A stretch of DNA of 64,000 nucleotides from Leifsonia sp. AG29. Its GTDB lineage: Bacteria > Actinomycetota > Actinomycetes > Actinomycetales > Microbacteriaceae. The stretch's first letter is position 1. Each line of letters begins with the position of its first letter. Location: contig NZ_VMSF01000001.1 of assembly GCF_009765225.1 (NCBI RefSeq), positions 1,116,001-1,180,000 on the forward strand, given 5' to 3'. The notes beneath the pieces are model-generated. The model searched no databases and had not been told where the DNA came from. It saw only the letters and a list, made by a program, of their open reading frames with translations. Positions 1 through 8,388 of the stretch are shown piece after piece. The position numbers and the translations under genes are program-made.

Positions 1-45
1 GCGTCCCCCTCTCGAGCGTCGGTGGCAGCGGCTCCGGCTGCGATC

Positions 46-1527
46 CTACGCCGCGGCCGCAGCCCAGAGGTGCATCCCGGCGTAGCTGCGCCACGGCGCC
101 CAGTGCGCGCCGTACGCAGCGAGTTCGCGAGGCTCGGCCGGCAGGCCCAGCCGTCGCGCGCCCTGTCGGAGGGCCAGGTCGCCGGTGAGGAGAACGTCGG
201 GTGCGCCGAGCACCCGCATCGCCACGTAGCCCGCCGTCCACGGGCCGATGCCCGGGAGGGCGAGCAGTCGCCGCTCGAGCTCCCCACGCGACTCGCCGAC
301 GTCGAGGACCAGCGAGCCGTCGGCGAGCGCCCGGGCCGCGCCGACCACGGCCTCCGTGCGCCGCACCGGTCCGCGCAGGATCTCCCGGCCGCGCTCGGCG
401 ATCGCGGCGGCCGTGGGGAAGAGGCGGGTGAACCCGTCCAGCTCGACCCTCTCGCCCAGCGCCTCCGTCAGACGGCCGAGGGCCGTACGGGCGGCGGACA
501 CCGAGACCTGCTGGCCGATGAGGGCCCGGAACAGGATCTCGTGCGGGTCGACCGCGCCGGGGACGCGCAGCCCGGGTGTGGCGGCGACGCCCGTCGCGAG
601 CGCCGGATCGGCGGCGAGCGCCTCGTCGATCGCCGCCGCGTCGGCGTCGAGATCGAGCAGTCGCCGGACCCGGGCGACCAGCGGGGCCAGGTCGGCGACG
701 TCGGCGAGTGTGGTCGTGCACTCCACCGCGGGGGAGGCGGAGCTGCCGGAGAGCGAGAGACGGACGCTCGCCGGTCCGTGCGGCAGCCTGAGGACGCGGG
801 CGTAGCCGTCCGGTCCACCCGATTCGACGCCGGCGACGGCCCGGGCGCCGAGGAACGCGAGGACGGAAGCGCCGGCGAAGGGCGCGCGGGCGGGGAGGCG
901 CAGGCTGAGCGTCACGCCCTTGTCACCGCTGATGCTCGCCGGCCGGGCGCCGCGTGCCGCCGCGCGGATGGCGCTCGGCGACAGCCGGTACACCTCCGCC
1001 ACCGTCTCGTTGAACTGCCGGACGCTCGAGAATCCGGCAGCGAAGGCGACATCCGTGATCGGGAGGTCGGTGCCCGTCAGGAGGAGGCGCGCGGTCTGGG
1101 CGCGGTGCGCCCGCGCGAGCGCCAGCGGCCCGGCACCCAGTTCCGCCGTCAGGACGCGCCCGAGATGGCGCGGTGTGTAGCCGAGGCGTCGCGCGAGGCC
1201 GGGGACCCCCTCCCGTTCGACGGTCCCGTCGCCGATGAGCCGCATCGCGCGGGCGGCCAGATCGTCCCGCGTGTTCCACTCGGGCGACCCCGGGACGGCG
1301 TCGGGGAGGCAGCGCTTGCAGGCCCTCAGGCCCGCCTCGTGCGCCGCCGCGGCCGTGAGGTAGAAGGTGACGTTGTCGGGCTTGGGTGTGACGGCCGGGC
1401 AGGATGGACGGCAGTAGATGCCTGTGGAGTGCACGCCCGTGATGAACTGGCCGTCGAACCGAGCGTCCTTCGCGCTCATGGCCCGGTAGCGCTCGGCGAA
1501 GACCGGGTCGGAGAGCTTGTTCGGCAT
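46..1527 (-). CDS. alkA: Ada/AlkA fusion: methylphosphotriester-sensing regulator and 3-methyladenine DNA glycosylase
   Basis: A bifunctional alkylation-damage protein of 493 residues. The N-terminal Ada zinc domain has four cysteines (C39, C43, C70, C73); in Ada the first takes a methyl group from methylphosphotriesters. An AraC-type HTH follows (about 85-180), then an AlkA N-terminal fold (about 200-310) and a HhH-GPD glycosylase domain with the helix-hairpin-helix [15 protein letters not shown] and the catalytic aspartate in LLTGDLAL. It should excise alkylated bases and activate adaptive-response genes. I chose the ATG preceded by GGAG four bases upstream; a longer in-frame start has no ribosome site. 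The 45 bases beyond its stop end in an AGAGGGGG run that could be the ribosome site of a downstream gene, perhaps an O6-methylguanine methyltransferase, outside the window. Confidence 0.93.
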   Translation of the reverse strand: MPNKLSDPVFAERYRAMSAKDARFDGQFITGVHSTGIYCRPSCPAVTPKPDNVTFYLTAAAAHEAGLRACKRCLPDAVPGSPEWNTRDDLAARAMRLIGDGTVEREGVPGLARRLGYTPRHLGRVLTAELGAGPLALARAHRAQTARLLLTGTDLPITDVAFAAGFSSVRQFNETVAEVYRLSPSAIRAAARGARPASISGDKGVTLSLRLPARAPFAGASVLAFLGARAVAGVESGGPDGYARVLRLPHGPASVRLSLSGSSASPAVECTTTLADVADLAPLVARVRRLLDLDADAAAIDEALAADPALATGVAATPGLRVPGAVDPHEILFRALIGQQVSVSAARTALGRLTEALGERVELDGFTRLFPTAAAIAERGREILRGPVRRTEAVVGAARALADGSLVLDVGESRGELERRLLALPGIGPWTAGYVAMRVLGAPDVLLTGDLALRQGARRLGLPAEPRELAAYGAHWAPWRSYAGMHLWAAAAA

Positions 1528-1627
1528 GACTCCAGCCTCGCACGGGGGACCCCCGTGCGATAGCGGAAATCGGACATCGGCGCTGCGTGCGACGGAGTCC
1601 GCAGGCGTCACCGGGCTCGCGCCTCGC

Positions 1628-1633
1628 TAGCCT
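1628..1633 (+). promoter_or_regulatory. Leaderless -10 box (TAGCCT) for the FAD oxidase gene
   Basis: TAGCCT ends six bases before the ATG, so transcription would start at or next to the start codon. There is no Shine-Dalgarno sequence. No clear -35. Confidence 0.55.
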
Positions 1634-1639
1634 GACGAC

Positions 1640-3031
1640 ATGGATGTTCTCGACTGGCTCACGGCCGCTCTCGGCGAGGATGTCGTGGCGGCGGGGGTCC
1701 TCTCCACCGATCCGGCGCTGCTCGACGCGTCCCGAGGCGACCGCTCCGGGTGGAGAGCCGACGGCGAACCCCGCGCGATTGTCTTCGCCGCCTCGGTGGA
1801 GCACGTGCAGGCGACGCTGCGCGCCGCGAGCGAGTTCCGCGTCCCGGTGGTGCCGCGGGGCGCGGGCACGGGCCTCGCCGGGGGAGCGGGCGGCACCTCC
1901 GGGTCGATCGTGCTGGACGTGAGCCGCATGGACCGCATCCTCGAGATCGTCCCGGAGGATCAGCTCGCCGTGGTGCAGCCGGGCGTCATCAACAGCGACC
2001 TGAACGCGGCCCTCGAGCCGCACGGGCTGTTCTTCGCCCCCGACCCCGCGAGCAAGGCCGTCTCGACGGTGGGCGGCAACATCGCCACCAACGCCGGCGG
2101 CCTGCTGTGCGCCAAGTACGGAGTCACCCGGGAAGCCGTCCTGGGCCTCGATGTCGTCCTCGCCGACGGCCGCCTCATCCGCACCGGTCACCGCACGGTC
2201 AAGGGGGTGACCGGGTACGACCTCACGGCGCTGTTCGTGGGCTCCGAGGGAACGCTCGGCGTGATCGTGGGCGCCACCGTGCGCGCGCTGCCGATCCCTC
2301 CCGGGGAGCCGCGGACCCTGGGCGCGCTGTTCCCCGACGTGCGGGCTGCGGCCGCTGCGGCCGCGCGGATCACGGCGGCGCGTCTCCGGCCCGCCGTCAT
2401 GGAACTGCTCGACGGACCCGCGCTCGAGCGCATAGCCGCGTACCTCGGCGAGGAGACGATCCGCGACGCCTTCGGAGCGACGGCCGGTACGAGCCACTTG
2501 CTCGTCCAGTTCGACGGCGATGGCGCGACGGCCGATGCGGAGGCCGCCGCAGCGCTCATCAGGGCGACCGGAGGCACCGTGCGCGTCGCCGCGGACGCCG
2601 CGGAGGGGGAGAGGCTCCTCGCGATCCGGCGCGCCTTCCACCCGGCCCTGGCCGCCACCGGCGAGGTGCTCATCGAGGATGTCGCGGTGCCGCGCTCACG
2701 GATGCCCGAGATGTTCGACGCCATCGAGCGGATCTCGGAGCGCTACGGCATCCCGATCCCGACGGTCGCGCACGCCGGGGACGGCAACCTCCACCCCAAC
2801 TTCGTGTTCACGGGCCCGGCGGTGCCTGACGAGGTCTGGGAGGCGGCAGGCGACCTCTTCCGCACGGCCGTGGACCTGGGCGGCACGCTCACCGGCGAGC
2901 ACGGCATCGGCGTGCTGAAGCGCCGTTGGCTCGCCGACGAGCTGGGCCCCGACTCCTACGAGCTCCAGGTCAAGCTCAAGTCCGTCTTCGACCCGCTCGG
3001 CATCCTGAACCCCGGCAAGGTGTTCGGCTGA
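1640..3031 (+). CDS. FAD-linked oxidase, GlcD / D-lactate dehydrogenase type
   Basis: A 463-residue flavoprotein of the vanillyl-alcohol-oxidase superfamily that oxidises a 2-hydroxy acid such as glycolate or D-lactate. The FAD-binding PCMH domain carries VPRGAGTGLAGGAGG (about 71-85). The C-terminal substrate domain has HAGDGNLHPNF (about 377) and GEHGIGVLKRRWL (about 420), which in the family bind the carboxylate and flavin. Length is normal for a single-subunit GlcD-like enzyme, and no GlcE/GlcF partner or iron-sulfur domain is nearby, so the electron acceptor is unknown. It starts 112 bp from the divergent alkA gene, with a leaderless promoter, and ends four bases from the convergent esterase gene. 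The exact substrate cannot be read from sequence. Confidence 0.9.
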   Translation: MDVLDWLTAALGEDVVAAGVLSTDPALLDASRGDRSGWRADGEPRAIVFAASVEHVQATLRAASEFRVPVVPRGAGTGLAGGAGGTSGSIVLDVSRMDRILEIVPEDQLAVVQPGVINSDLNAALEPHGLFFAPDPASKAVSTVGGNIATNAGGLLCAKYGVTREAVLGLDVVLADGRLIRTGHRTVKGVTGYDLTALFVGSEGTLGVIVGATVRALPIPPGEPRTLGALFPDVRAAAAAAARITAARLRPAVMELLDGPALERIAAYLGEETIRDAFGATAGTSHLLVQFDGDGATADAEAAAALIRATGGTVRVAADAAEGERLLAIRRAFHPALAATGEVLIEDVAVPRSRMPEMFDAIERISERYGIPIPTVAHAGDGNLHPNFVFTGPAVPDEVWEAAGDLFRTAVDLGGTLTGEHGIGVLKRRWLADELGPDSYELQVKLKSVFDPLGILNPGKVFG

Positions 3032-3035
3032 CCGG

Positions 3036-4517
3036 TCAGGCGAGCGCGGCCGGGAGCAGCACCGCGGCGTCCGCGTAGGCGTCGCGCTCGTCCCGCGAGG
3101 GCGCGTCGAAGACGTGGGCGGTCCGTTGCGTCTGCTCGAACGGCGGCCATCCCGGGTCGCCGTCGCGGATGAACCGCACGAGCGCAGCATGGGCCTCGTC
3201 CGCGAGCGACTGCGGCGGGTGCGCGCCGGCCAGCGCCTCCACGCGCTCGGCGTCGAGGCAGTCGAACCAGAACGGCACGTCGAGGCAGTGGGAGGCCAAC
3301 CCATCGGTGCCCGAGCGCCAGGAGAAGCGGTAGAGGTAGGTGCCCGCTCCGGGCGTCTCGCGGCGCGCCCGCGCCGCGGCGACGGCGGCAGCCGGGGTGC
3401 GGAAGATGTGATCGGTGATGAACTGGCCGACCACGTCGGCCGACTCGCCGGGGTGCGTCGCGCGATACAGCGCCGCTGTCTCCGGATCGATCCCGAGCAA
3501 CCCGAGCAGGTTCTCGGGCGGAACCGCGGCGAGCTGCTGCCGGAACCCGGCGACCGCGCCGTTGAACTCGTTGTCGGTGGTCCCCAGGAGGAGCGATTTG
3601 TCGGCTCCCGCGCCGTCGCGCACGGCGTCGACCACGGGCTGCGGGAGCAGGTCGTCGCCGACGACGGGCCCCCAGCTGAGGCCGCCCTGGACGAGTTGCG
3701 CGAGCCCCGCGAAAGGGTCGGCGCTCTGGCCTGCCGGGGCGGCCGCGCGCTGCTGCAGGTCGAGGATCGTGGTCTCGTCGAGCGACGACAGCCCGGCGCG
3801 CGTCGACTCGACGCCGCCGAGTTCGGCGAGACGGCGGCCGAGCGCCTGCGCCCTGACGACGTCCATGCCGCTCACCGCGCTCGAGATCCCGGCGACGCGG
3901 TGGAAGAGGCCGGCCGCGCGCGGAGCGGTCAGGAGGGCGAGCGCGGCGCCCCCGCCGGCGGATTGACCGGCGATCGTCACGGACGACGGATCGCCCCCGA
4001 ATGCCGCGATGTTGTCCCTGACCCACTCCAGGGCGAGGATCCAGTCGAGCACCCCGCGGTTGAGCGGTGCGTCCTCGATCCAGCCGAAGCCATCGAACCC
4101 GAGACGGTAGGAGACGCTCACGGTGACGATGCCGTCCCGGTTGAACGCCGCACCGTCGTACCAGGGACTGGCGGGCGAGCCGGCGACGAACCCGCCGCCG
4201 TGGATGTAGACGAGCACGGGGAGGCGCGCGCCCTCGTCTCCGGGAGCCGGCGTGAAGACGTTCACGGTGAGGGTCGAGTCGCCGGCGATGCTGGGCTCGG
4301 GGATGGCGGTCACCTCGGCGAGGGTCCTCCGTTGGGGCGTCGCGCCGTAACGGTCGGCGTCGAGCACCCCCTCCCACGGCGCACGGGGCACGGGAGCGGC
4401 GAACCGGAGGGCGCCGACGGGAGGCTCGGCGAACGGGATGCCGAGGAAGGCGGCCGACCCCTCCCTCCAGGTACCGCGGACGCGGCCGGAACGGGTGAGG
4501 ACCTCGGGCTGACTCAT
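3036..4517 (-). CDS. Carboxylesterase, type B family
   Basis: A 493-residue alpha/beta hydrolase of the type B carboxylesterase family (acetylcholinesterase/para-nitrobenzyl esterase fold). The oxyanion-hole motif YIHGGGF lies at 105-110 and the nucleophile elbow GQSAGG places the catalytic serine at about 186. No signal peptide is visible, so it is probably cytoplasmic. The physiological ester is unknown; actinobacteria carry many such enzymes. The ATG has a good GAAGGAG site just upstream. An inverted repeat 30-56 bases ahead of the start may be an operator. The 3' end faces the FAD oxidase gene with no room for a terminator. Confidence 0.92.
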   Translation of the reverse strand: MSQPEVLTRSGRVRGTWREGSAAFLGIPFAEPPVGALRFAAPVPRAPWEGVLDADRYGATPQRRTLAEVTAIPEPSIAGDSTLTVNVFTPAPGDEGARLPVLVYIHGGGFVAGSPASPWYDGAAFNRDGIVTVSVSYRLGFDGFGWIEDAPLNRGVLDWILALEWVRDNIAAFGGDPSSVTIAGQSAGGGAALALLTAPRAAGLFHRVAGISSAVSGMDVVRAQALGRRLAELGGVESTRAGLSSLDETTILDLQQRAAAPAGQSADPFAGLAQLVQGGLSWGPVVGDDLLPQPVVDAVRDGAGADKSLLLGTTDNEFNGAVAGFRQQLAAVPPENLLGLLGIDPETAALYRATHPGESADVVGQFITDHIFRTPAAAVAAARARRETPGAGTYLYRFSWRSGTDGLASHCLDVPFWFDCLDAERVEALAGAHPPQSLADEAHAALVRFIRDGDPGWPPFEQTQRTAHVFDAPSRDERDAYADAAVLLPAALA

Positions 4518-4546
4518 GCGTGCTCCTTCGCTGACGCGCGGCAGTC

Positions 4547-4573
4547 GCGTCGAGGCGTTAAAAGACTCGACGC
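4547..4573. promoter_or_regulatory. Inverted repeat upstream of the esterase gene, possible operator
   Basis: Perfect 8-bp arms GCGTCGAG and CTCGACGC separated by an AT-richer 11-bp centre (gcgttaaaaga), lying 30-56 bp upstream of the esterase ATG. Size and position fit a dimeric repressor site, but no regulator gene is adjacent, and a small RNA hairpin in the leader is the alternative. Confidence 0.35.
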
Positions 4574-4624
4574 CCGGTGGTGCGGCGATGCCTGCAGCTC
4601 TCCCGGGACGTCGAGTTATGCGTC

Positions 4625-4630
4625 TAGGAT
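4625..4630 (+). promoter_or_regulatory. Candidate -10 box (TAGGAT) for the FKBP gene
   Basis: TAGGAT matches the -10 form used repeatedly in this window. It would give a leader of about 90 nt before the FKBP start. No -35 is recognisable. The rest of the roughly 210-bp spacer holds only the inverted repeat described separately. Confidence 0.35.
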
Positions 4631-4726
4631 GCCGTGGCTCCGCGCGGAGCGCAAGACCCCCGCCCCGTCTGCGCGCTCAGCGAACGCCTTTGACGCGGCG
4701 GCATCCGGCCGGGTTGGATGGTCGGC

Positions 4727-5101
4727 ATGGCAGAGAACACCAACCAGAAGCCCGAAGTGGACGCCCCCGAGGGTCCCGCCCCCGAGACCCTCGAGATCGT
4801 CGACATCGTCGAGGGGACCGGCCAGGAGGCGACCCGCGGCTCCAAGGTCGACGTGCACTACCTCGGCGTCGAGTACGAGTCGGGCGAGGAGTTCGACTCC
4901 TCGTGGAGCCGGGGCCAGTCGATCAACTTCCCGCTGAACAACCTCATCCAGGGCTGGCAGGAGGGGATCCCGGGCATGAAGGTCGGCGGCCGGCGCAAGC
5001 TGACGGTCCCGCCCGCGCTCGCCTACGGCCCGGCCGGCGGCGGGCACCCGCTGTCGGGCAAGACCCTGATCTTCGTCATCGACCTGCTCGGCGTGAGCTG
5101 A
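4727..5101 (+). CDS. FKBP-type peptidyl-prolyl cis-trans isomerase
   Basis: A 124-residue single-domain FKBP that speeds proline isomerisation during protein folding. After a 35-residue acidic N-terminal tail comes the FKBP core, with GSKVDVHYLGVEY, EFDSSWSRGQSINFPL, IQGWQEGIPGMKVGG and LAYGPAGGG, which supply the conserved hydrophobic active site. There is no signal peptide or lipobox, so it is cytoplasmic. The ATG at MAENTN is preferred over an in-frame ATG nine bases earlier because it has GGATGG at a usual distance. A strong hairpin directly after the stop ends the transcript. Confidence 0.95.
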   Translation: MAENTNQKPEVDAPEGPAPETLEIVDIVEGTGQEATRGSKVDVHYLGVEYESGEEFDSSWSRGQSINFPLNNLIQGWQEGIPGMKVGGRRKLTVPPALAYGPAGGGHPLSGKTLIFVIDLLGVS

Positions 5102-5120
5102 GCCGCCCCCGCGAACGAAC

Positions 5121-5157
5121 GAAGCGCTCCCCCGGACCTGGTCCGGGGGAGCGCTTC
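5121..5157. terminator. Bidirectional hairpin terminator
   Basis: Perfect 16-bp stem (GAAGCGCTCCCCCGGA and its complement) with the 5-nt loop cctgg, between the convergent FKBP and AhpD-like genes. There is no U-tract on the plus strand. Confidence 0.8.
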
Positions 5158-5173
5158 GTCGTGATCGCGCCGG

Positions 5174-5614
5174 TCAGAGAGCGGGAGGCGCCATCCGGGT
5201 CGGGATCGCGACACGGTTCCAGACGTTGATCGTGGCGATGGCGAGGAGGAGGTTCGCCAGCCCCTCCTCCCCGAACTCGGCGACCGCGCGGTCGTAGAGG
5301 TCGTCGGAGACGCTTCCCCGGTGGATCAGCGTGACGGCCTCGGTCAGCTCGAGGGCCACGCGCTCGCGGTCGGTGAACCAGGGCGACTCGCGCCAGGCGC
5401 TGACCGCGAACACCTTGCGGAGCGGGACGCCGCGTCCCTGCAGGTCGACGCTGTGCATGTCGACGCAGTAGGTGCAGCCGTTGAGCTGGGAGGCGCGCAG
5501 CTTGATGAGGTCGCCGAGCGGCTCCTCCACGGCGCCGCCGACGTAGCCGTCGAGCGTCACGATCTTGCGGTACCCCTCGGGGGCCAGGGCGGAGAGCTGG
5601 ATGCGTTCTGTCAT
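5174..5614 (-). CDS. AhpD-like / carboxymuconolactone decarboxylase family protein
   Basis: A 146-residue protein with the alkylhydroperoxidase D core. The motif GCTYCVDMHS (CxxC followed by histidine) is the redox or peroxidatic site of AhpD-like proteins, and the C-terminal helix ends in AIATINVWNRVAI, typical of the family. It probably reduces peroxides or acts as a thiol-disulfide partner, but several members have no known activity. The ATG chosen lies just before the conserved start of the domain. It is transcribed divergently from a MocR regulator, and two CCAATCGG repeats lie between them, so it is the likely regulatory target. Confidence 0.9.
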   Translation of the reverse strand: MTERIQLSALAPEGYRKIVTLDGYVGGAVEEPLGDLIKLRASQLNGCTYCVDMHSVDLQGRGVPLRKVFAVSAWRESPWFTDRERVALELTEAVTLIHRGSVSDDLYDRAVAEFGEEGLANLLLAIATINVWNRVAIPTRMAPPAL

Positions 5615-5653
5615 GACTCCGACGCTAGAGCTGTGATTGTCCCGTCGTAAGAT

Positions 5654-5685
5654 CCAATCGGACTGGTTCTGATCAGGCCAATCGG
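5654..5685. promoter_or_regulatory. Direct repeat CCAATCGG x2, candidate MocR operator
   Basis: Two identical copies of CCAATCGG start at 5654 and 5678, 24 bp apart, with the palindrome CTGATCAG (5669-5676) between them, in the 79-bp spacer of two divergent genes. MocR regulators such as GabR and PdxR are known to bind direct repeats. The second copy touches the ribosome site of the regulator gene, which suggests autoregulation. Confidence 0.5.
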
Positions 5686-5693
5686 AGGTGCAC

Positions 5694-7130
5694 GTGGACG
5701 TCCACGTCGCGATCGGGGAGCGGGGCGACCGTGCCGATCGCATCTACCGCCAGCTGCGAGAGGCGGTGCTCGACGGAAGGCTGCGGAACGGCGAGCGGCT
5801 CCCCGCCACCCGCGAGCTCGCCGCCGACCTGCAGCTCTCCCGATCGACCGTCGCCACCGCCTACGAGCGGCTCGTGGCGGAGGGCTATCTGGTCGCCAGG
5901 GTCGGGGCGGGGACGTTCGTCGCCGCCGGTCGCGTCCCGCCGAAGAGCCGACGGCCGCCGGCTGCGCGGCGCGGCGTCCTTCCGGCGCCGGCGTGGCGGG
6001 GTATCGACGACCCGCTGTGGACGGAGCCGAGGCCGACCGCGTACGACTTCTCCGTCGGCACCCCGGACCCGGCGCTGTTCCCGCTCGAGGCCTGGCGCGC
6101 TCTGGTGGCCGCGGAGCTGCGGGGACGGACGCTGCGGACCGCGAACTACGACGATCCGGCCGGTGTACAGCGACTCCGAGAGGCCATCGCCCGGCACATC
6201 GGGCTGGCCCGCTCCGTCCGGGCGTCGCCCGAGGACGTGCTGGTGACGAGCGGGGCGCAGCAGGCGTTCGACCTGATCGCGAGGGTGACGCTGCGCCCTG
6301 GGGACACCGTCGCCGTGGAGGATCCCGGGTATCCACCGGTTCGCCAGCTCCTCGAGGCGACGGGAGCGCGCGTGGTTCCTGTCCCGGTGGACGATCAGGG
6401 CCTGCGCGTCGACCTCCTGCCGCCCGCCCGCCTCGTCTACGTCACCCCGTCTCACCAGTTCCCGCTCGGGGGAATCCTCCCCATCGAGCGCCGGACGGCC
6501 CTGCTCGAGTGGGCCGCGCGCCACGACGCCGTCATCCTGGAGGACGACTACGACAGCGAGTACCGCTTCGGCGCGCGTCCGCTCGACCCGCTGCAGCGGC
6601 TCGACGAGGAGGGACGCGTCGTCTACGTCGGGACCTTCTCGAAGACGATGCTGCCGACCCTCCGCATCGGCTTCCTCGTTGCGCCGCCCTCCCTCCTCCC
6701 GGCCCTCCGCCACGCGAAGCGGCTCACGGACTGGCACAACGACGTCGTCGGCCAGCGAGCCTTGGCCCGCTTCATCGACTCAGGGGCCTTCGCCCGGCAC
6801 GTTCGGAAGGCGACGCGCAGCTACGCCGAGCGGCGCGACCTCGTCCTTCGCACCGCGGCCGAGCTGCTGGGGCCGGCCCTCCGGGCGGTGCCGTCCTCGG
6901 CCGGTCTGCATGTGGCGCTCCTCGCGGCCGACCAACCGTCGTTCGACGACCTGGGTGCCGCCGAGAGCGCGGCGGCGGCCGGTGTGGCGGTGCAGCCGGT
7001 CTCCAAGTTCGCCGTCCACCCGGGCGCTGCCGGGGTGCTTCTCGGCTTCGGCGGGGTCGCCGGCCCGGACATCCCCGACGGCATCCGTGTGCTCGCGCAG
7101 TCGGTCGCCCGGCGACGCGCGGGTGCCTAG
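5694..7130 (+). CDS. MocR/PdxR-type regulator: GntR helix-turn-helix fused to an aminotransferase fold
   Basis: A 478-residue transcription factor. The N-terminal winged helix (about 10-75) contains RLPATRELAADLQLSRSTV, typical of GntR. The rest is a fold-type I aminotransferase domain with the pyridoxal phosphate lysine in GTFSKTMLPTLRIG (about residue 316) and VILEDDYDSEYR for cofactor contacts. MocR proteins sense pyridoxal phosphate or an amine adduct and control pyridoxal or amino-acid genes; here the divergent AhpD-like gene is the nearest candidate. I chose the GTG five bases after GGAGG; another GTG six bases earlier overlaps that site. The effector is unknown. Confidence 0.92.
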   Translation: MDVHVAIGERGDRADRIYRQLREAVLDGRLRNGERLPATRELAADLQLSRSTVATAYERLVAEGYLVARVGAGTFVAAGRVPPKSRRPPAARRGVLPAPAWRGIDDPLWTEPRPTAYDFSVGTPDPALFPLEAWRALVAAELRGRTLRTANYDDPAGVQRLREAIARHIGLARSVRASPEDVLVTSGAQQAFDLIARVTLRPGDTVAVEDPGYPPVRQLLEATGARVVPVPVDDQGLRVDLLPPARLVYVTPSHQFPLGGILPIERRTALLEWAARHDAVILEDDYDSEYRFGARPLDPLQRLDEEGRVVYVGTFSKTMLPTLRIGFLVAPPSLLPALRHAKRLTDWHNDVVGQRALARFIDSGAFARHVRKATRSYAERRDLVLRTAAELLGPALRAVPSSAGLHVALLAADQPSFDDLGAAESAAAAGVAVQPVSKFAVHPGAAGVLLGFGGVAGPDIPDGIRVLAQSVARRRAGA

Positions 7131-7135
7131 GCGAG

Positions 7136-7141
7136 TACCGT
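7136..7141 (+). promoter_or_regulatory. Leaderless -10 box (TACCGT) for the VOC gene
   Basis: TACCGT ends six bases before the ATG. There is no ribosome site, and the preceding gene's stop codon is only just upstream. Confidence 0.5.
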
Positions 7142-7147
7142 GAGCCC

Positions 7148-7909
7148 ATGCCCATCGAATCCTCCTTCCCGCACGGCTCGCCCATCTGGGTCGACCTGCA
7201 GAGCTCCGATCCTGCGGGGGCCGCCGCGTTCTACCGCGCGCTGTTCGACTGGGAGGTGGAACCCCCCGCCGCGGACACGAACGGCTACGCGCTCGCGACC
7301 CGCCGGGGCGTCCCGGTCAGCGCGATCGGACCGCTTCCCGAGGGGGAGCGACCGCGGTGGACGACGTACTTCGCCGTCGACGACATCGCGGCCGCGGCGG
7401 ACGCCGTCCTGGGCGCCGGGGGAGCGGTCCTCCTCCCGCCGGGCGAGCTCATCCCCGGTGTGACGCTGTCGATCGTCGCCGATCCGGCCGGCGCCGTCCT
7501 CGGGCTGTGGCAGTCGCACGCCGCGTCCTCCTGGCTGCGCGACGAGCCGGGGGCGGTCGACTGGCTGGAGCTCGTCGCGCCGGACATCGAGTCGGTGTTC
7601 CCGTTCTACGAGGCGGTGCTCGGCGTCGGAGCGAGCGAGATGCGCGTCGCGGACGAGCCGTACGGGCTCTTCGACGTCGCCGACCGCAGCGTCGCCGGTG
7701 CCTACCGCTCGGACGGGTCGGAGCCGGCCCACTGGCTGGTCTATCTGAACGTCGCCGACCTCGACGCGACCGTCGTCCGGGCGACCGAGCTGGGAGGGAC
7801 GCTGCGCACCGAGCCGACCGCCGCCGCGGGGGTCGGACGCTGGGCCGAGATCGTGGACCCGCAGGGCGCCACCGTGGCCCTCCTCGAGCCCGAGCCCGAG
7901 CCGGCCTGA
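7148..7909 (+). CDS. VOC family protein with two glyoxalase-like domains
   Basis: A 253-residue protein made of two vicinal-oxygen-chelate domains in tandem, about 10-120 and 133-250. Each begins with a PIWVDLQSSDPAGAAAFYRALFDW-like strand-helix segment: the first is followed by a WTTYFAVDDI strand and the second by HWLVYLNVADLDA. The arrangement resembles the hydroxylase-type CFP-30 family of actinobacteria. Enzymes of this superfamily carry out metal-dependent glyoxalase, dioxygenase or resistance reactions, but the substrate cannot be inferred and the metal ligands are not clear to me. It follows the MocR gene by 17 bp and has its own leaderless promoter, so it may be expressed independently. 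Confidence 0.85.
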   Translation: MPIESSFPHGSPIWVDLQSSDPAGAAAFYRALFDWEVEPPAADTNGYALATRRGVPVSAIGPLPEGERPRWTTYFAVDDIAAAADAVLGAGGAVLLPPGELIPGVTLSIVADPAGAVLGLWQSHAASSWLRDEPGAVDWLELVAPDIESVFPFYEAVLGVGASEMRVADEPYGLFDVADRSVAGAYRSDGSEPAHWLVYLNVADLDATVVRATELGGTLRTEPTAAAGVGRWAEIVDPQGATVALLEPEPEPA

Positions 7910-7935
7910 CGGCGTCGGCGACGCACCCGGTCTGG

Positions 7936-7941
7936 TAGACT
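7936..7941 (+). promoter_or_regulatory. -10 box (TAGACT) of rpsO
   Basis: TAGACT lies about 90 bp before the rpsO start and implies a leader of roughly 85 nt. The leader contains a short hairpin (GCCGT-CGA-ACGGC, 7951-7963) and the palindrome GGGGATCCCC (8019-8028) just before the ATG, next to the AAGGAAGGGG ribosome site. S15 autoregulates through its leader in several bacteria, so these may matter, though no known S15 motif is recognisable. Confidence 0.45.
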
Positions 7942-8031
7942 CTTCAGGTTGCCGTCGAACGGCCGCGGAGAAAGAGAGCCCAGGCATCAGGCCCCGGGCA
8001 CCGCGCAACGAGAAGGAAGGGGATCCCCTCT

Positions 8032-8301
8032 ATGGCACTGGATGCAGACATCAAGAAGGCGATCATCGAAGAGTACGCGACCCACCCCGGTGACACCGGA
8101 TCCCCCGAGGTCCAGGTCGCCATCCTGACCAAGCGGATCAAGGACCTCACCGAGCACCTCAAGGAGCACAAGCACGACCACCACTCGCGTCGTGGCCTCC
8201 TGCTGCTGGTCGGTCAGCGCCGCCGCCTGCTCGGCTACCTCGCCGACATCGACATCAACCGCTACCGCTCGCTCATCGAGCGCCTCGGCCTGCGTCGATA
8301 A
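8032..8301 (+). CDS. rpsO: 30S ribosomal protein S15
   Basis: An 89-residue ribosomal protein that binds the central domain of 16S rRNA at the three-way junction and starts platform assembly. The whole length matches the family, including [32 protein letters not shown] and the C-terminal [12 protein letters not shown]. It is usually followed directly by pnp; here an inverted ltrA gene lies between them. The ATG has an AAGGAAGGGG ribosome site. A strong hairpin follows. Confidence 0.99.
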   Translation: MALDADIKKAIIEEYATHPGDTGSPEVQVAILTKRIKDLTEHLKEHKHDHHSRRGLLLLVGQRRRLLGYLADIDINRYRSLIERLGLRR

Positions 8302-8343
8302 CGCGACGGGTCGCCGTCGTCGATCGACACCGCGATCTTCTTC

Positions 8344-8382
8344 ACAGGGCCGCCGCCCCGGAATCCCGGGCGGCGGCCCTGT
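8344..8382. terminator. Bidirectional hairpin terminator after rpsO
   Basis: A 15-bp perfect stem (ACAGGGCCGCCGCCC with its complement) and a 9-nt loop, between the convergent rpsO and ltrA genes. Confidence 0.85.
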
Positions 8383-8388
8383 CGTCGT

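Noticed and set aside
22-1563. A 513-codon plus-strand frame opposite the Ada/AlkA fusion gene
   Set aside because: The opposite strand has all Ada, HTH and HhH-GPD motifs; this frame has none.
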